A stretch of 64,000 bases of DNA from Flammeovirgaceae bacterium SG7u.111 (GCA_034044135.1 CP139021.1:6091635-6155634); one strand, 5' to 3'. Positions 27,369 to 36,745 are shown, counted from the first letter of the stretch. Notes: generated by a model not told the origin, from the letters alone. Translations and numbers: made by a program.

Positions 27369-27941
27369 ATGAGCGAGTTAAATTGGTATGTGGTAAGGGC
27401 TGTGAGCGGGCAGGAAAAAAAGGTGAAAATCTATCTGGAAAAAGAGATATCCTTGAACAACTTGGATGAACATATTCCGGAAGTGTTAACACCCACTGAA
27501 AAAGTGTACCAAATTCGCAAGCTTAAAGATGGCAAAAGCAAAAAGATAGCTGTAGAAAAGAATTTTTACCCTGGATACGTGCTAGTTCAAGCAAATATCG
27601 AACACGGTGAAGTGTTGCACACTATCAAAAGCATTCCTGGTGTTATTGGCTTTTTACAAGTTGATGGTAAGGGACCTAACGCCAAGCCTACCCCTATGCG
27701 CGAAGCAGAAATCAACCGTATTTTGGGTAAAGTAGAAGAAACTGCCGAAGGCGAAATTACAGATGAAGCTACATTTATAGTAGGAGAAACCGTGAAGGTC
27801 ATGGACGGGCCCTTCAATGGTTTTACCGGAACCGTTCAAGAAGTGTTCGAAGAGCGTAAGAAACTTAATGTCATGGTTAAGATCTTTGGTAGAAATGCTC
27901 CAGTCGAACTTAATTATGTTCAAGTAGAAAAAGTAGATTAA
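27369..27941 (+). CDS. nusG: Transcription termination/antitermination protein NusG
   Basis: Binds RNA polymerase and links it to Rho or ribosomes, 190 residues. The NGN domain starts [15 protein letters not shown] and includes NFYPGYVLV (about 61-69) and [14 protein letters not shown]-terminal KOW domain (about 135-190) shows [16 protein letters not shown]. It lies 18 bases after secE and 7 before rplK, so one operon. Confidence 0.98.
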   Translation: MSELNWYVVRAVSGQEKKVKIYLEKEISLNNLDEHIPEVLTPTEKVYQIRKLKDGKSKKIAVEKNFYPGYVLVQANIEHGEVLHTIKSIPGVIGFLQVDGKGPNAKPTPMREAEINRILGKVEETAEGEITDEATFIVGETVKVMDGPFNGFTGTVQEVFEERKKLNVMVKIFGRNAPVELNYVQVEKVD

Positions 27942-27948
27942 AAACAAA

Positions 27949-28392
27949 ATGGCAAAAGAAGTTACCGGATTTCTAAAATTGCAGATTAAAGGAGGACAGG
28001 CTAATCCGTCTCCTCCAGTGGGACCGGCACTGGGTAGTAAGGGTTTGAATATCATGGACTTTTGTAAACAGTTCAATTCAAGAACCCAAGAAAAACAAGG
28101 AGTACTTACTCCAGTTGTTGTTACTATTTATTCTGATAAATCGTTTGATTTTGTAATCAAAACCCCTCCAGCGCCAGTATTGCTGAGAGAAGCTGCAAAA
28201 GTAGCAAAAGGTTCTTCTGAACCTAATAGGGATAAAGTTGGATCAGTATCTTGGGATCAGGTAAAAGAGATCGCAGAACTTAAGATGGCTGACTTAAATG
28301 CTTTTACAGTAGAATCGGGCATGAAAATGGTCGCAGGAACAGCTAGAAGCATGGGTCTTACAGTCTCAGGTGATGCCCCTTGGGCCGAGTAA
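27949..28392 (+). CDS. rplK: 50S ribosomal protein L11
   Basis: GTPase-centre ribosomal protein, 147 residues. [20 protein letters not shown] (about 15-34) is the conserved N-terminal proline-rich region, and the C-terminal rRNA-binding domain carries GTARSMGL. The start follows nusG by 7 bases. Confidence 0.98.
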   Translation: MAKEVTGFLKLQIKGGQANPSPPVGPALGSKGLNIMDFCKQFNSRTQEKQGVLTPVVVTIYSDKSFDFVIKTPPAPVLLREAAKVAKGSSEPNRDKVGSVSWDQVKEIAELKMADLNAFTVESGMKMVAGTARSMGLTVSGDAPWAE

Positions 28393-28468
28393 ATTTAATT
28401 TTAGACCTTATGTGAAGTGTCTTTTTCTAACCATTAGGAGCAAGGCTTTTCACTAAAAAAATAAAACA

Positions 28469-29164
28469 ATGGCGCTTACAAAAAATCAAAAAGCTGTTCT
28501 AGCTAAATACGATAAAGAAAAAGATTATGCTATAGCCGAAGCGTGCTCTCTTGTAAAAGAAATTACTTATACAAAGTTTGACGCTTCTGTTGACTTGGAT
28601 ATCAAACTTGGTGTTGACCCAAGAAAAGCAGATCAAATGGTGAGAGGTGTGGCTGTATTGCCACATGGTACTGGTAAATCACTTAAAGTTTTAGTTCTTT
28701 GTACTCCTGACAAAGAAGAAGAAGCTAAAGCTGCGGGTGCTGACTACGTTGGTCTCGACGAATATGTTGACAAGATCAAAGGTGGATGGACTGATATTGA
28801 TGTAATTATCACTATGCCTACTGTTATGGCTAAAGTTGGTCAGTTAGGTCGTATTCTTGGACCAAGAGGCTTAATGCCTAACCCTAAAGCAGGTACTGTT
28901 ACACTTGAAGTGGGAAAAGCAGTAAACGAAGTAAAGGCTGGTAAAATCGATTTTAAAGTTGACAAGTTTGGTATCATCCACGCTAGTGTAGGTAAAGTCT
29001 CTTTTACTTCTGAGAAATTAAAAGAGAATGCTGAAGAACTTATTAACGTAATCAACAGATTGAAGCCTTCAGCGGCAAAAGGAACTTACATGCAGAGCAT
29101 AACGCTTTCAAGCACGATGAGTCCAGGTATTAAAATCGAAAAATCTTCAATTTCAGGTATATAA
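28469..29164 (+). CDS. rplA: 50S ribosomal protein L1
   Basis: L1 stalk protein, 231 residues, with [16 protein letters not shown] (about 129-144) as the family signature. The 76-base gap before it is larger than others in the operon and contains a weak complementarity (GTGAA and TTCAC ends), which might be a site for L1 self-control; this is not certain. Confidence 0.98.
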   Translation: MALTKNQKAVLAKYDKEKDYAIAEACSLVKEITYTKFDASVDLDIKLGVDPRKADQMVRGVAVLPHGTGKSLKVLVLCTPDKEEEAKAAGADYVGLDEYVDKIKGGWTDIDVIITMPTVMAKVGQLGRILGPRGLMPNPKAGTVTLEVGKAVNEVKAGKIDFKVDKFGIIHASVGKVSFTSEKLKENAEELINVINRLKPSAAKGTYMQSITLSSTMSPGIKIEKSSISGI

Positions 29165-29166
29165 TC

Positions 29167-29703
29167 ATGACTAAAGAAGAAAAAATCCAATACGTTGGTG
29201 ATTTGACGGAAAAGTTATCAAACACTGACAATTTCTATATAACTGACTCATCTGGGATGAGTGTTGCTCAAATCAACGAATTTAGAGGCGAATGCTTCAA
29301 AAACGGTCTTGAGTACAAAGTAGTTAAGAACACATTAATAAAGAAGGCTTTAGATAATCTTGAAGTTGATTACGAAGAGTTTTCTAGTGAAGTATTAAAA
29401 GGCTTTTCTGGTATCATCTTTTCTCCTGAGACTGGTAATCTTCCAGCTAAGGTTCTTAAAGATTACCGCAAAAAAGCAAACTCTGTAAGACCAATTCTGA
29501 AAGGAGCTTCAGTTGATAGCGCTACGTACGTTGGTGATGACCAACTTGATACACTTAGTAAACTTAAGTCCCGCTTGGAGCTTATCGGAGAAGTTATTGG
29601 CTTACTTCAATCGCCTGCTAAGAATGTTATTTCTGGCTTGCAAGGTGGAGGTCAAAAGCTTGTTGGAATCCTTAAAACCCTTGAGGAAAGAGGAGATAAC
29701 TAA
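29167..29703 (+). CDS. rplJ: 50S ribosomal protein L10
   Basis: Stalk base protein that holds L7/L12 dimers, 178 residues. The N-terminal rRNA-binding part shows EYKVVKNTLIKKAL (about 51-64), and the C-terminal helix binds L12. Two bases separate it from rplA. Confidence 0.97.
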   Translation: MTKEEKIQYVGDLTEKLSNTDNFYITDSSGMSVAQINEFRGECFKNGLEYKVVKNTLIKKALDNLEVDYEEFSSEVLKGFSGIIFSPETGNLPAKVLKDYRKKANSVRPILKGASVDSATYVGDDQLDTLSKLKSRLELIGEVIGLLQSPAKNVISGLQGGGQKLVGILKTLEERGDN

Positions 29704-29805
29704 GATAACGCCCTTTTTAGTTTTTTTTAAATCGAGTTACGCACGATACATATATTGCTTCCACAATTTTTGTATTATTAATTTTATTGTTAAAGAGGTA
29801 TTAAA

Positions 29806-30183
29806 ATGGCAGAATTAAAAGAATTCGCAGAACAATTAGTTAACTTGACTGTAAAAGAAGTTAACGAATTAGCACAAATATTAAAAGACGAGTACGGCAT
29901 AGAGCCTGCTGCTGCTGCTGCAACTGTAGTTGCTGCTGCTGGTGGTGGTGATGAAGCTGCTGCTGCTGAGCAAACTGAGTTTGACGTTATTCTTAAAGCT
30001 CCAGGTGGTGCTAAGTTAGCCGTTGTTAAGCTTGTGAAGAGCTTGTCAGGTCTAGGTCTTAAAGAAGCTAAAGCTCTTGTAGATGAAACACCATCTACTA
30101 TCAAAGAAGGTGTTTCTAAAGAAGAAGCTGAAGATTTGAAAAAGCAGCTTGAAGAAGCTGGTGCTGAAGTTGAATTGAAGTAG
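29806..30183 (+). CDS. rplL: 50S ribosomal protein L7/L12
   Basis: Stalk protein that recruits translation GTPases, 125 residues. It has an N-terminal dimer domain, a hinge very rich in Ala and Gly (about 36-57, encoded by GCT/GGT repeats) and the C-terminal domain starting [11 protein letters not shown]. Here it is the last gene of the operon; a terminator follows and rpoB is missing. Confidence 0.98.
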   Translation: MAELKEFAEQLVNLTVKEVNELAQILKDEYGIEPAAAAATVVAAAGGGDEAAAAEQTEFDVILKAPGGAKLAVVKLVKSLSGLGLKEAKALVDETPSTIKEGVSKEEAEDLKKQLEEAGAEVELK

Positions 30184-30204
30184 TAATTCACTTTAAGTAA
30201 ATAG

Positions 30205-30240
30205 GAAAAAGGCTTTGCATCATGATGCTTAGCCTTTTTC
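30205..30240 (+). terminator. Terminator after rplL
   Basis: Ten-base arms GAAAAAGGCT (30205-30214) and AGCCTTTTTC (30231-30240) with a 16-base loop. It closes the ribosomal operon where rpoBC would normally continue. Confidence 0.75.
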
Positions 30241-30257
30241 TTTGTTTATAGGACTTT

Positions 30258-30282
30258 AAGAAAACCTCCATTAAGTTTTCTT
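30258..30282. repeat. Inverted repeat upstream of the M50 protease gene
   Basis: AAGAAAAC (30258-30265) and GTTTTCTT (30275-30282), perfect 8-base arms with a 9-base loop, ending 35 bases before the M50 start. It could be an operator or a 5' leader hairpin. Confidence 0.4.
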
Positions 30283-30317
30283 GTTATTCCATAAGGTCAT
30301 AACCTATCATATCAGTT

Positions 30318-31442
30318 TTGAAAAGAAATCTCATACACCTACTACTTTTCATCATTACCATAATCACCACTACTTTTTCGGGAGCCGAGTGGATGTTTGG
30401 AAATATTTTCTTTTTTTCCAATGCCCCATTAGATTATGATAATTTTCTAGCTGGATTTTACTTTTCAATTCCTTTTTTATCCATCCTAACAGCTCATGAA
30501 TTTGGGCATTACTTTACCGCAAAATATTACAAACTCAAAGTCACCCTTCCCTACTACATCCCCATGTGGTTTTTGGGCTTTGGTCCTAGCATAGGAACTA
30601 TGGGAGCATTCATCCAAATCAAAAGCCCTCTCCATACTAGAAAACAATTTTTTGATGTAGGGATCGCAGGACCATTAGCAGGCTTTATTTTGGCTATCGG
30701 TGTCATTTTTTATGGCTTTACACACCTTCCCTCCCCAGAACAGATATTTGAGATTCATCCAGAATATGCTCAATATGGATTGGATTACGCCGACTATGTT
30801 TATGAAGATATGCCTGAAGGCTCAATAGTAATGGGAACAAACCTACTCTTTGAGTTCTTTAAAGAATTTGTGGTTGAAGACCCTTCTCTTATTCCAAATG
30901 AATATGAGATTATGCACAGTCCTCTTTTACTTGCAGGCTTTCTTGCTTGCTTTTTTACCGCACTAAATTTAATTCCCATAGGTCAACTCGACGGAGGACA
31001 TATTCTGTATGGCTTGATTGGACCACGCCTTCACAGATGGGTTTCTCCAGCTTTATTTATACTGTTTATATTTTTTGGTGGGTTAGGTCTCTTTTCCGCT
31101 CAAGATTTTCATGTAGACTGGAGTCATAACCTTGAAATGACGCTAATTTACCTAGTATATCTTTACTTCACATTCAGTAAAATAACTAAGGATCCAAAGT
31201 CTATTGCATTAATAGCAGTTTCTGTGTATACGGCTCAATTTTTATTTAAATCGATGGTTCCAACGGTTGAAGGATATACAGGCTGGCTAGTATTTGGCTT
31301 TTTAATAGGTAGGTTTTTGGGGGTATATCACCCCCCTGCAATTTATGAACAGCCAATTGGGTGGAAAAGAAAAGTGATAGGCTGGCTATCACTCATCATT
31401 TTCGTTATTTCTTTTTCTCCTACGCCTTTTATTATAAAATAA
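30318..31442 (+). CDS. Site-2 protease family (M50) membrane metalloprotease
   Basis: A 374-residue intramembrane zinc protease. HEFGH (His60, Glu61, His64) is the zinc motif, and NLIPIGQLDGGH near residue 220 supplies the third ligand Asp. Six or more TM segments are visible. No PDZ domain is seen, which places it nearer to the plain site-2 proteases than to RseP. The start is a TTG at 30318; no in-frame ATG fits. It should cut membrane-bound substrates inside the bilayer, but none can be named from context. It follows the rplL terminator and is transcribed separately. Confidence 0.85.
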   Translation: MKRNLIHLLLFIITIITTTFSGAEWMFGNIFFFSNAPLDYDNFLAGFYFSIPFLSILTAHEFGHYFTAKYYKLKVTLPYYIPMWFLGFGPSIGTMGAFIQIKSPLHTRKQFFDVGIAGPLAGFILAIGVIFYGFTHLPSPEQIFEIHPEYAQYGLDYADYVYEDMPEGSIVMGTNLLFEFFKEFVVEDPSLIPNEYEIMHSPLLLAGFLACFFTALNLIPIGQLDGGHILYGLIGPRLHRWVSPALFILFIFFGGLGLFSAQDFHVDWSHNLEMTLIYLVYLYFTFSKITKDPKSIALIAVSVYTAQFLFKSMVPTVEGYTGWLVFGFLIGRFLGVYHPPAIYEQPIGWKRKVIGWLSLIIFVISFSPTPFIIK

Positions 31443-31474
31443 GGAGATGAGAGTATTAATCAGGAAGGTTTATA

Positions 31475-32272
31475 CTATGAACCCTGCTGCATAGAACGGT
31501 CGTAAATAACTTCTCTTGCTACTTCTTCAACAGATGCCATATCTAACATACCAAAGCCATTTTCTGTCAATTCGCCAAACCCACAATTGTATATAAACTC
31601 CTGTACTCTTGGATCAGCATATAATGAAAATGGGAATGTATACCCTCTTACTTCTTTGATTTCTCCTTTGGTTATTGTCGTATAAATACGGGCAAATTTC
31701 TTGTCTTGACGAGCAATCTTATCGAGATAGATTTTATCTGGTACGATTTGAAACCTAAAGAATGACTCTATCTCTTTTGCGTCGTACAGCCCTGAATATT
31801 CCATCCTCTCCATCGTAGATTCATACAAATAATCAGAAAATGTATCATTTGTTGGATGGATAAATTCTTTATTCTGCTCACTACTTTCTTCATTAATTAC
31901 CACCAAAGGTGATAAACAAAGATATCTACATGAAGATGTGAGAGGCTTGGTAAGTTCTTTTTCTACATATTCTGGTTCTAAAATAAGATCACCCAAAAGC
32001 ACATGTTGGTTTTTGAAAAGTTTATCAATAACTGTATTGATAAACTTTTCATCCATTGCAGAAAAAACAAGCGTTACTCTTTTTGAAAAGTAATGCAATC
32101 CCTCTCGACCAACCTTAGTTTGGCCCTTCAGTCCAGAGTAGTTAAAAAGGTTGGTGCTATTCAATAGCTCATCTCCCAACACTTCTTTAAGCAAAAAACG
32201 AATTTGCTTTTGGTGATGAAAGGGCAAGATAGCGCCTTTGTTCTTTAGCTTAAAAATTATTCTTATCCTCAA
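31475..32272 (-). CDS. cas6: CRISPR-associated endoribonuclease Cas6 (orphan)
   Basis: Cas6 cuts CRISPR precursor RNA within each repeat. This 265-residue protein has the paired ferredoxin-like design: start RIRIIFKLKNKGAILPFHHQ, with His19/His20 as candidate catalytic residues, CLSPLVVI near residue 122, FPFSLYADPRVQEFIYNCG (about 223-241) and the Gly-rich loop GFGELTENGFGMLD at the C-terminus. The start codon is TTG at 32272. I see no other cas gene and no repeat array in the window, so it must act on an array elsewhere or have another RNA target. It is convergent with the M50 gene. Confidence 0.88.
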   Translation of the reverse strand: MRIRIIFKLKNKGAILPFHHQKQIRFLLKEVLGDELLNSTNLFNYSGLKGQTKVGREGLHYFSKRVTLVFSAMDEKFINTVIDKLFKNQHVLLGDLILEPEYVEKELTKPLTSSCRYLCLSPLVVINEESSEQNKEFIHPTNDTFSDYLYESTMERMEYSGLYDAKEIESFFRFQIVPDKIYLDKIARQDKKFARIYTTITKGEIKEVRGYTFPFSLYADPRVQEFIYNCGFGELTENGFGMLDMASVEEVAREVIYDRSMQQGS

Positions 32273-32594
32273 AGTGTAAAATGTTTTAAGGTAAAAACAT
32301 GAAAAAGGAACGAGTACAAAGCTGATTTTAACAGAATGAGTAATTCATAGAATTAAACATGCCCCATTTAGATATATTGTGCCTGTCCTATTTATGGTTT
32401 ATAACTATAAAAATGCCATAAAGTTAAAACTCAAAGAAAGTGTTTCTTGAAACCTCAACTTTTTTGACTAAGATATTGTATGATAATATTGCCTGAAAGG
32501 GCAATGACCTTATTAATACTATACTTCACAAATCGACTCATCAAAACAATTCACTTCACTTAAAAAGTTTTAAGCCTGATTTGTTTGGGTATAA

Positions 32595-32623
32595 CTACAT
32601 AAAACAAACTTTGTTTTATGTAG
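32595..32623. repeat. Perfect 29-base palindrome between cas6 and the VTT pseudogene
   Basis: Two 14-base arms (32595-32608 and 32610-32623) are perfect inverted copies around a single C. There is no T run on either side. It could form a cruciform or RNA hairpin, or be a dyad protein-binding site. Confidence 0.7.
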
Positions 32624-32673
32624 CTGACCAAATTGAAACATATTCTATTTAGGCATAAAAAAATACTCTAATC

Positions 32674-33201
32674 TTATATTAGATCAACATTCCTAAGTAC
32701 CCAGTCGTATAAGCAAAATCTTAAAAACCGCGCACTAGCAAAAAGTATATATTTCTTAAATTCAAAGCTCAGGAAACCTGATATAATACTAACCAACGCA
32801 AAGGGTAACGACGTTATGGCAACTAGTAAAATAAGTATTCCCTCATATTTTTATAGCGTAAAACATATTTCTGCGGGCTTTTACTCTTTAATAGCTTTCT
32901 TAAATAAGAGAGCTGTACTGAAATATTTACCCAAGCTAAATGCAGGTGCAAGATATAATATTTACTTGGCTCACCTATAATCAACATCATAAAAAACTCA
33001 GGAGGGATAACTCCTAAACATATTTCGGAAATAAAAAACATTAAACAGACTAAAACCGGTCTAGATGATAGAGGCGAAAGCCACTCCAAATAATTCCCGA
33101 AACATATGTTGGATTAGAACTACTACTATAAGGATAAATATAAAGTACACTATAGATTGCCAAAGTGAGGTTTTCACAAAACTATAATCATCACTTTCCA
33201 T
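32674..33201 (-). pseudogene. Decayed VTT/DedA-type membrane protein gene
   Basis: Pieces of one VTT-domain (SNARE-associated/DedA-like) protein can be read in order on the minus strand but in different frames. The first begins at ATG 33201 (MESDDYSFVKTSLWQSIVYF) and stops at 33061. The second covers about 33089-32823 and contains FFISEICLGVIPPEFFMML, a family hallmark. The third (about 32845-32674) carries GILILLVAITSLPFALVSII and ends FLRFCLYDWVL. At least two frameshifts and probably one deletion, after about 32945, separate them. Intact members of this family are four- to six-helix inner-membrane proteins. The order and matches make chance unlikely, and the breaks make function unlikely. 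Confidence 0.75.
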
Positions 33202-33352
33202 CTTTTATAAAGTAGCTAGCAAAATATTTAACCTAAGGTTTCAAAAAGATACTACTTTTACAAATAAGCTATCAATTATATAAAGTATTAACTGAAAAAT
33301 AGGCTCAATTGCAATTATTTATAGCCTTTTTGAAGAAATTCAAGCATTTTTA

Positions 33353-34087
33353 TTGAAAACTAAGTTCTCATCTCACCAAAACCCTTCTTCTGTGAAGTTA
33401 TTTCTCATTCCAAGCCCTCTTGCCGATACTAATTTAAACTGGGTTTCTCCCCAACTGCGTGAAGCGGTTTCATCATGCGATTATTACTTGGTGGAAAAAG
33501 AAAAAACGGCTAGGAGATTTTTGGGCTCGTTAAGCATTAAAGAGAGTATAAGAGATCTTAATTTCTTTGTCCTAGATAAAAAAACAAAGCTTAGAGAAAT
33601 CGAACTTTTCTTCAATAAAATCCCTACTACCGAAAATGTGGGGGTGATCTCTGAAGCTGGATGCCCTGGCATAGCCGATCCTGGGGCGATGGCTGTGGAA
33701 TACGCTCATAAAAAAGGAATAGAGGTGGAGCCTATAGTAGGACCTTCCTCCATTTTCCTAGCATTAATGTCTTCGGGGCTTTCTGGGCAACGGTTCGTGT
33801 TCCATGGTTACTTGCCCATTGATAAAAGCAAAAGGCTGGCATACATAAAGAAAATGGAGCAAGCTTCTGTTAGAAATAGGGAAACTCAAATTTTTATGGA
33901 AACCCCCTATAGAAACAATCACTTAATGACGGACTTAATCGCTACATGCCAAATCGATACCAAAATTTGCATTGCAGCAAACATCCATCACCCCGACCAA
34001 ATGATTAAAACAAAAACAGTAAATGGATGGAAAAAGACGACAGTAGAACTTCATAAAAAGCCTACTATCTTCCTTATAATGGCTTAA
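33353..34087 (+). CDS. SAM-dependent methyltransferase, RsmI-related tetrapyrrole-methylase fold
   Basis: A 244-residue member of the tetrapyrrole (corrin/porphyrin) methylase superfamily, closest in pattern to RsmI, which methylates the ribose of C1402 in 16S rRNA. Seen are LFLIPSPLAD (about 17-26), VEKEKTARRFL, VGVISEAGCPGIADPGA (about 96-112) and VGPSSIFLALMSSGL. It differs from classical RsmI in its first loop and in having no C-terminal extension, so a related substrate is possible. The start is a TTG at 33353; no ATG is available upstream in frame. It is convergent with the next gene. Confidence 0.8.
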   Translation: MKTKFSSHQNPSSVKLFLIPSPLADTNLNWVSPQLREAVSSCDYYLVEKEKTARRFLGSLSIKESIRDLNFFVLDKKTKLREIELFFNKIPTTENVGVISEAGCPGIADPGAMAVEYAHKKGIEVEPIVGPSSIFLALMSSGLSGQRFVFHGYLPIDKSKRLAYIKKMEQASVRNRETQIFMETPYRNNHLMTDLIATCQIDTKICIAANIHHPDQMIKTKTVNGWKKTTVELHKKPTIFLIMA

Positions 34088-34092
34088 GAGGC

Positions 34093-34743
34093 TTAGCCTA
34101 CTTTCCTAACTTGCAGAGCTTGGTACTTCTTTATATGTTCTACGTCAGATCTTTTTAAGATCTCGTACCTTCCATCGCTATATCTTAAATGATACAGACA
34201 TAGGTTTTTGTGCTCAAATTGATCCATATCTTTTAGCTCAGTTCCTAAAAGGAAGCACAAAAGAATCCGAATAGCTCTACCATGCATGCAAACAAGCACT
34301 TTACTCTCATGCTCATTTGACATAATATATTTCCATGCTTTTTTCTGCCTTTCCTGCACTTCGTAAGGACTTTCACCGCCTTTGGGTTTTCTATGGTAAT
34401 CGCCACTTCTCCACCCTATGAGCATGTTTGCATAATCCTCATCATCTTTACTAGTGAGTGGTCTCCCCTCTTTGTGCCCCCAAGAAATTTCGTTCAGGCC
34501 TTCTAGCTGCTGCCAAGGCAAGCTTTCATCAATGAAGCTCCTAACAGACTGATGAGTCCTCTTTAGCTTTGATGTATAAATCTTATCAAACCCCACTTCT
34601 TGATAGTGATGAAAAAATGCTTTTGCCTGCATCACTCCTGTCTCATTTAAGTCAGAATCGATTCCACTTCCCTGAACAAGTCTTTTGTTATTATAGTCAG
34701 TCTCTCCGTGTCGTATTATGTAAATATCTTTATCCATACACAT
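34093..34743 (-). CDS. Histidine phosphatase family protein
   Basis: A 216-residue phosphatase of the phosphoglycerate-mutase superfamily. YIIRHGETDYN supplies the catalytic His (about residue 12) and Arg, and CMHGRAIRILL (about 152-162) the second His; Glu in LEGLNEISWG is the probable acid. Members dephosphorylate sugar phosphates, nucleotides or phosphoproteins, and the substrate cannot be told here. Two ATGs (34743, 34737) are possible starts. Confidence 0.9.
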   Translation of the reverse strand: MCMDKDIYIIRHGETDYNNKRLVQGSGIDSDLNETGVMQAKAFFHHYQEVGFDKIYTSKLKRTHQSVRSFIDESLPWQQLEGLNEISWGHKEGRPLTSKDDEDYANMLIGWRSGDYHRKPKGGESPYEVQERQKKAWKYIMSNEHESKVLVCMHGRAIRILLCFLLGTELKDMDQFEHKNLCLYHLRYSDGRYEILKRSDVEHIKKYQALQVRKVG

Positions 34744-35047
34744 TCATATTGATGCACCTTGTTAAATAATTCTGCAAATTTACCTTATCTATATTAGACT
34801 TGTACATAACAGCCTAAATAATTAACGTAATATTTATAATTCCTTAGTTAGGACTTGATTATATATAAACATTAAGGCAACAACCATACTACTTTAACAC
34901 AATTGCAATTTGCGAAGTTCTTGACTAGCATAAAGGAGTCAAATACAGAGCCGAAAAGCATTGTTACAAAATAAGCTAGCCCTCTGTTCTGTATATTTTA
35001 CAAAAGGCTAGCTTTCACAATTAAGTATCTGTATAATGTATATATAC
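34744..35047. other. 304-base intergenic region
   Basis: No gene seen. It contains AAGCTAGCC (34973-34981) and its inverted copy (35006-35014) with a 24-base loop. This lies just past the minus-strand HAD gene and could be its terminator, though the T tail is poor. Confidence 0.5.
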
Positions 35048-35668
35048 CTAAATAAGACCTAAATCGAGAATAGTAGTAGGTAATTGGAGGTGAATAGCTT
35101 CCAAACCAGCTTTTCTAGCACCTTCTACATGTTGCAAGGTATCGTCGATAAAGACGGTTTCACTAGGTTTCAACTCGTTTTCATGACAAACCATTTGAAA
35201 GATACTCACATTTGGCTTGCGATCGTGTGAGGTATGTGAATAGTATGCTTGTTCAAATAACTCTTCTATATCCCCTCCACCCACAGTATCTGAATAGACT
35301 TTGTCGAAATAGGTTTTGTGTAAAGCATTTGTATTACTTAGTAAAAACACCCTTTTCTCCTTTCCTACTTTTTTTACAAACTCGATTCGTTCTTTAGGAA
35401 TATCGCCTAGCATAGCATTCCAAGCCTTATCAATAGCATCATCTGCTAATTGAGGCAGCCCAAACATTTCCCTCAATCCGTCTCGAAATTCTTCGGTGGT
35501 TGAACGACCTGTTTCGTACTGATCTATTACTGGATCTTGTTTGTGTTGGGCAAATATCTCTTTAAAATCTTGACCGATCAACTCATTAAAAGCATCGTAA
35601 GTTCGGTCAAAATGGAGGTTCATTATCACCCCTCCCAAATCAAATATTACATTCTTGATGTGCTGCAT
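35048..35668 (-). CDS. HAD-superfamily hydrolase (YihX-like)
   Basis: A 206-residue HAD phosphatase with a small helical cap. Motif I is VIFDLGGVIMN (nucleophile Asp near residue 10, with Gly at the +2 position where an acid Asp is usual), motif II LLSNTNA, and motif IV FIDDTLQHVEGARKAG. The pattern fits the YihX/epoxide-hydrolase-N-terminal-like group, some of which dephosphorylate glucose 1-phosphate. The substitution at +2 is common in this group and may alter turnover. The substrate here is unknown. Confidence 0.88.
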   Translation of the reverse strand: MQHIKNVIFDLGGVIMNLHFDRTYDAFNELIGQDFKEIFAQHKQDPVIDQYETGRSTTEEFRDGLREMFGLPQLADDAIDKAWNAMLGDIPKERIEFVKKVGKEKRVFLLSNTNALHKTYFDKVYSDTVGGGDIEELFEQAYYSHTSHDRKPNVSIFQMVCHENELKPSETVFIDDTLQHVEGARKAGLEAIHLQLPTTILDLGLI

Positions 35669-35700
35669 AGAATTAGATGGAATTTATTTTTGAAGCCAAA

Positions 35701-36456
35701 TTACATCTTCGACTTCAATTCTTCCATTTTTTTTCCAGCTTGTTGGCTTCCTGCTTCATAAGCAAGCTTATAAAGCTGGTAGGCTTCTTGGTAGGCTTCT
35801 TTTTTCTTTTTAGGGGCAAACTGTGTTCTATTGGCAAGTTCTTCAGCAGCAGCAGCTTTTTCCATATAAGAATCAGCCTTGGCTATTGTCATTTTTTTCG
35901 AAAGAGAAGTGATACTATCTTTTAACCGATCCAACTCCTTCTCTTTTTCATTTATTTCATCTTCAAGGCTTGTGATCTCTTGCCTCTGCAGATCTATTTT
36001 TCGGACCAACTCATCATTTTTTCCCTTGTACCTTACTACTTGCTCAGAAAGTCTTCCTATTACCGAATCCTTTACTTCAAGCTCCTCATGATATTGCGCA
36101 ATGATCTGCTGTAAAAGTTGATTTTGCCCATCACTACTCCCTAAGTCATTCTCTAGTTTTATCAACTTTTGACGAGTGTATTCTACAAATGCTTCAAACC
36201 CTCGGATACGGTCTAGGTGATCGATGAATTTAGTACCATCGTTTAACCTTTCTTCAATAAGGCTTTCAGTTATGGCCACAGAGTCGAGCAAATAGGCTAC
36301 TTGTTCAAACCTTTGCTGATATCCATTAGGAATTTCTACTTCGCTCAAAGTAATTTTGGAAGAGACCTTCTGTTCTTTGGTGTTTCCGCAACTCCATACG
36401 CCAAAGGCTACCCAAAGGAGGACGAAAAAAGTGGTTTTTGACATTTTTTGGTTCAT
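35701..36456 (-). CDS. Putative lipoprotein with long coiled coil
   Basis: A 251-residue protein of unknown family. From the ATG at 36456 the N-terminus is MNQKMSKTTFFVLLWVAFGVWSCGN, a lipoprotein signal with Cys in VWSC. Residues about 85-185 are heptad-rich (KDSVIGRLSEQV, ITSLEDEINEKEKELDRLKDSI) and should form a coiled coil. The C-terminal 50 residues (KKKKEAYQEAYQLYKLAYEAG) look like one TPR-type helical pair. It ends 33 bases before the HAD gene start. A structural or scaffold role in the envelope is a guess. Confidence 0.7.
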   Translation of the reverse strand: MNQKMSKTTFFVLLWVAFGVWSCGNTKEQKVSSKITLSEVEIPNGYQQRFEQVAYLLDSVAITESLIEERLNDGTKFIDHLDRIRGFEAFVEYTRQKLIKLENDLGSSDGQNQLLQQIIAQYHEELEVKDSVIGRLSEQVVRYKGKNDELVRKIDLQRQEITSLEDEINEKEKELDRLKDSITSLSKKMTIAKADSYMEKAAAAEELANRTQFAPKKKKEAYQEAYQLYKLAYEAGSQQAGKKMEELKSKM

Positions 36457-36745
36457 TTTCGTTGATGTGAATGGATTGATTGTTAAATCAGTTTCATTAA
36501 TTTTTTTATATACCAAACAGTACTATTCAGCTAACCAAACCATTAAAATCAAAAGATTATTTGGAATAGCCTGTTAAAAAAGAATTAATGCAGTTGCTCG
36601 TTTGTGGAAAGTAATGAAAGTAGCGGTGAAAAGCACCATTTGAATTTCTAGTAGCTTCCAAAAATAAATATCAAAACTAGATTTACAAAAGTTATGATTT
36701 TAATTTTTTGAAAGTGAGAGGATTGAGTCGAAATAAATACGTCCA

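Larger units (their letters stand above)
32273..33352. other. 1080-base region without an intact gene
   Basis: Contains the VTT pseudogene, the 29-base palindrome and about 400 bases of A/T-rich sequence next to cas6 in which I see no CRISPR repeats and no frame worth calling. It looks like a scar of gene loss. Confidence 0.6.

Noticed and set aside
27654-28076. 140-codon minus-strand frame across nusG and rplK
   Set aside because: It is antisense to two conserved genes and crosses their junction.
28393-28468. L1-binding autoregulatory structure before rplA
   Set aside because: Only a short GTGAA/TTCAC complementarity is visible; I could not build a convincing L1 site.
29790-30191. 133-codon minus-strand frame opposite rplL
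   Set aside because: It exists because the Ala/Gly-rich hinge lacks stops on the other strand; the translation is low complexity.
32273-32673. Possible CRISPR array next to cas6
   Set aside because: I found no regularly spaced direct repeats of 20 bases or more; the region is simple A/T-rich sequence plus one palindrome.
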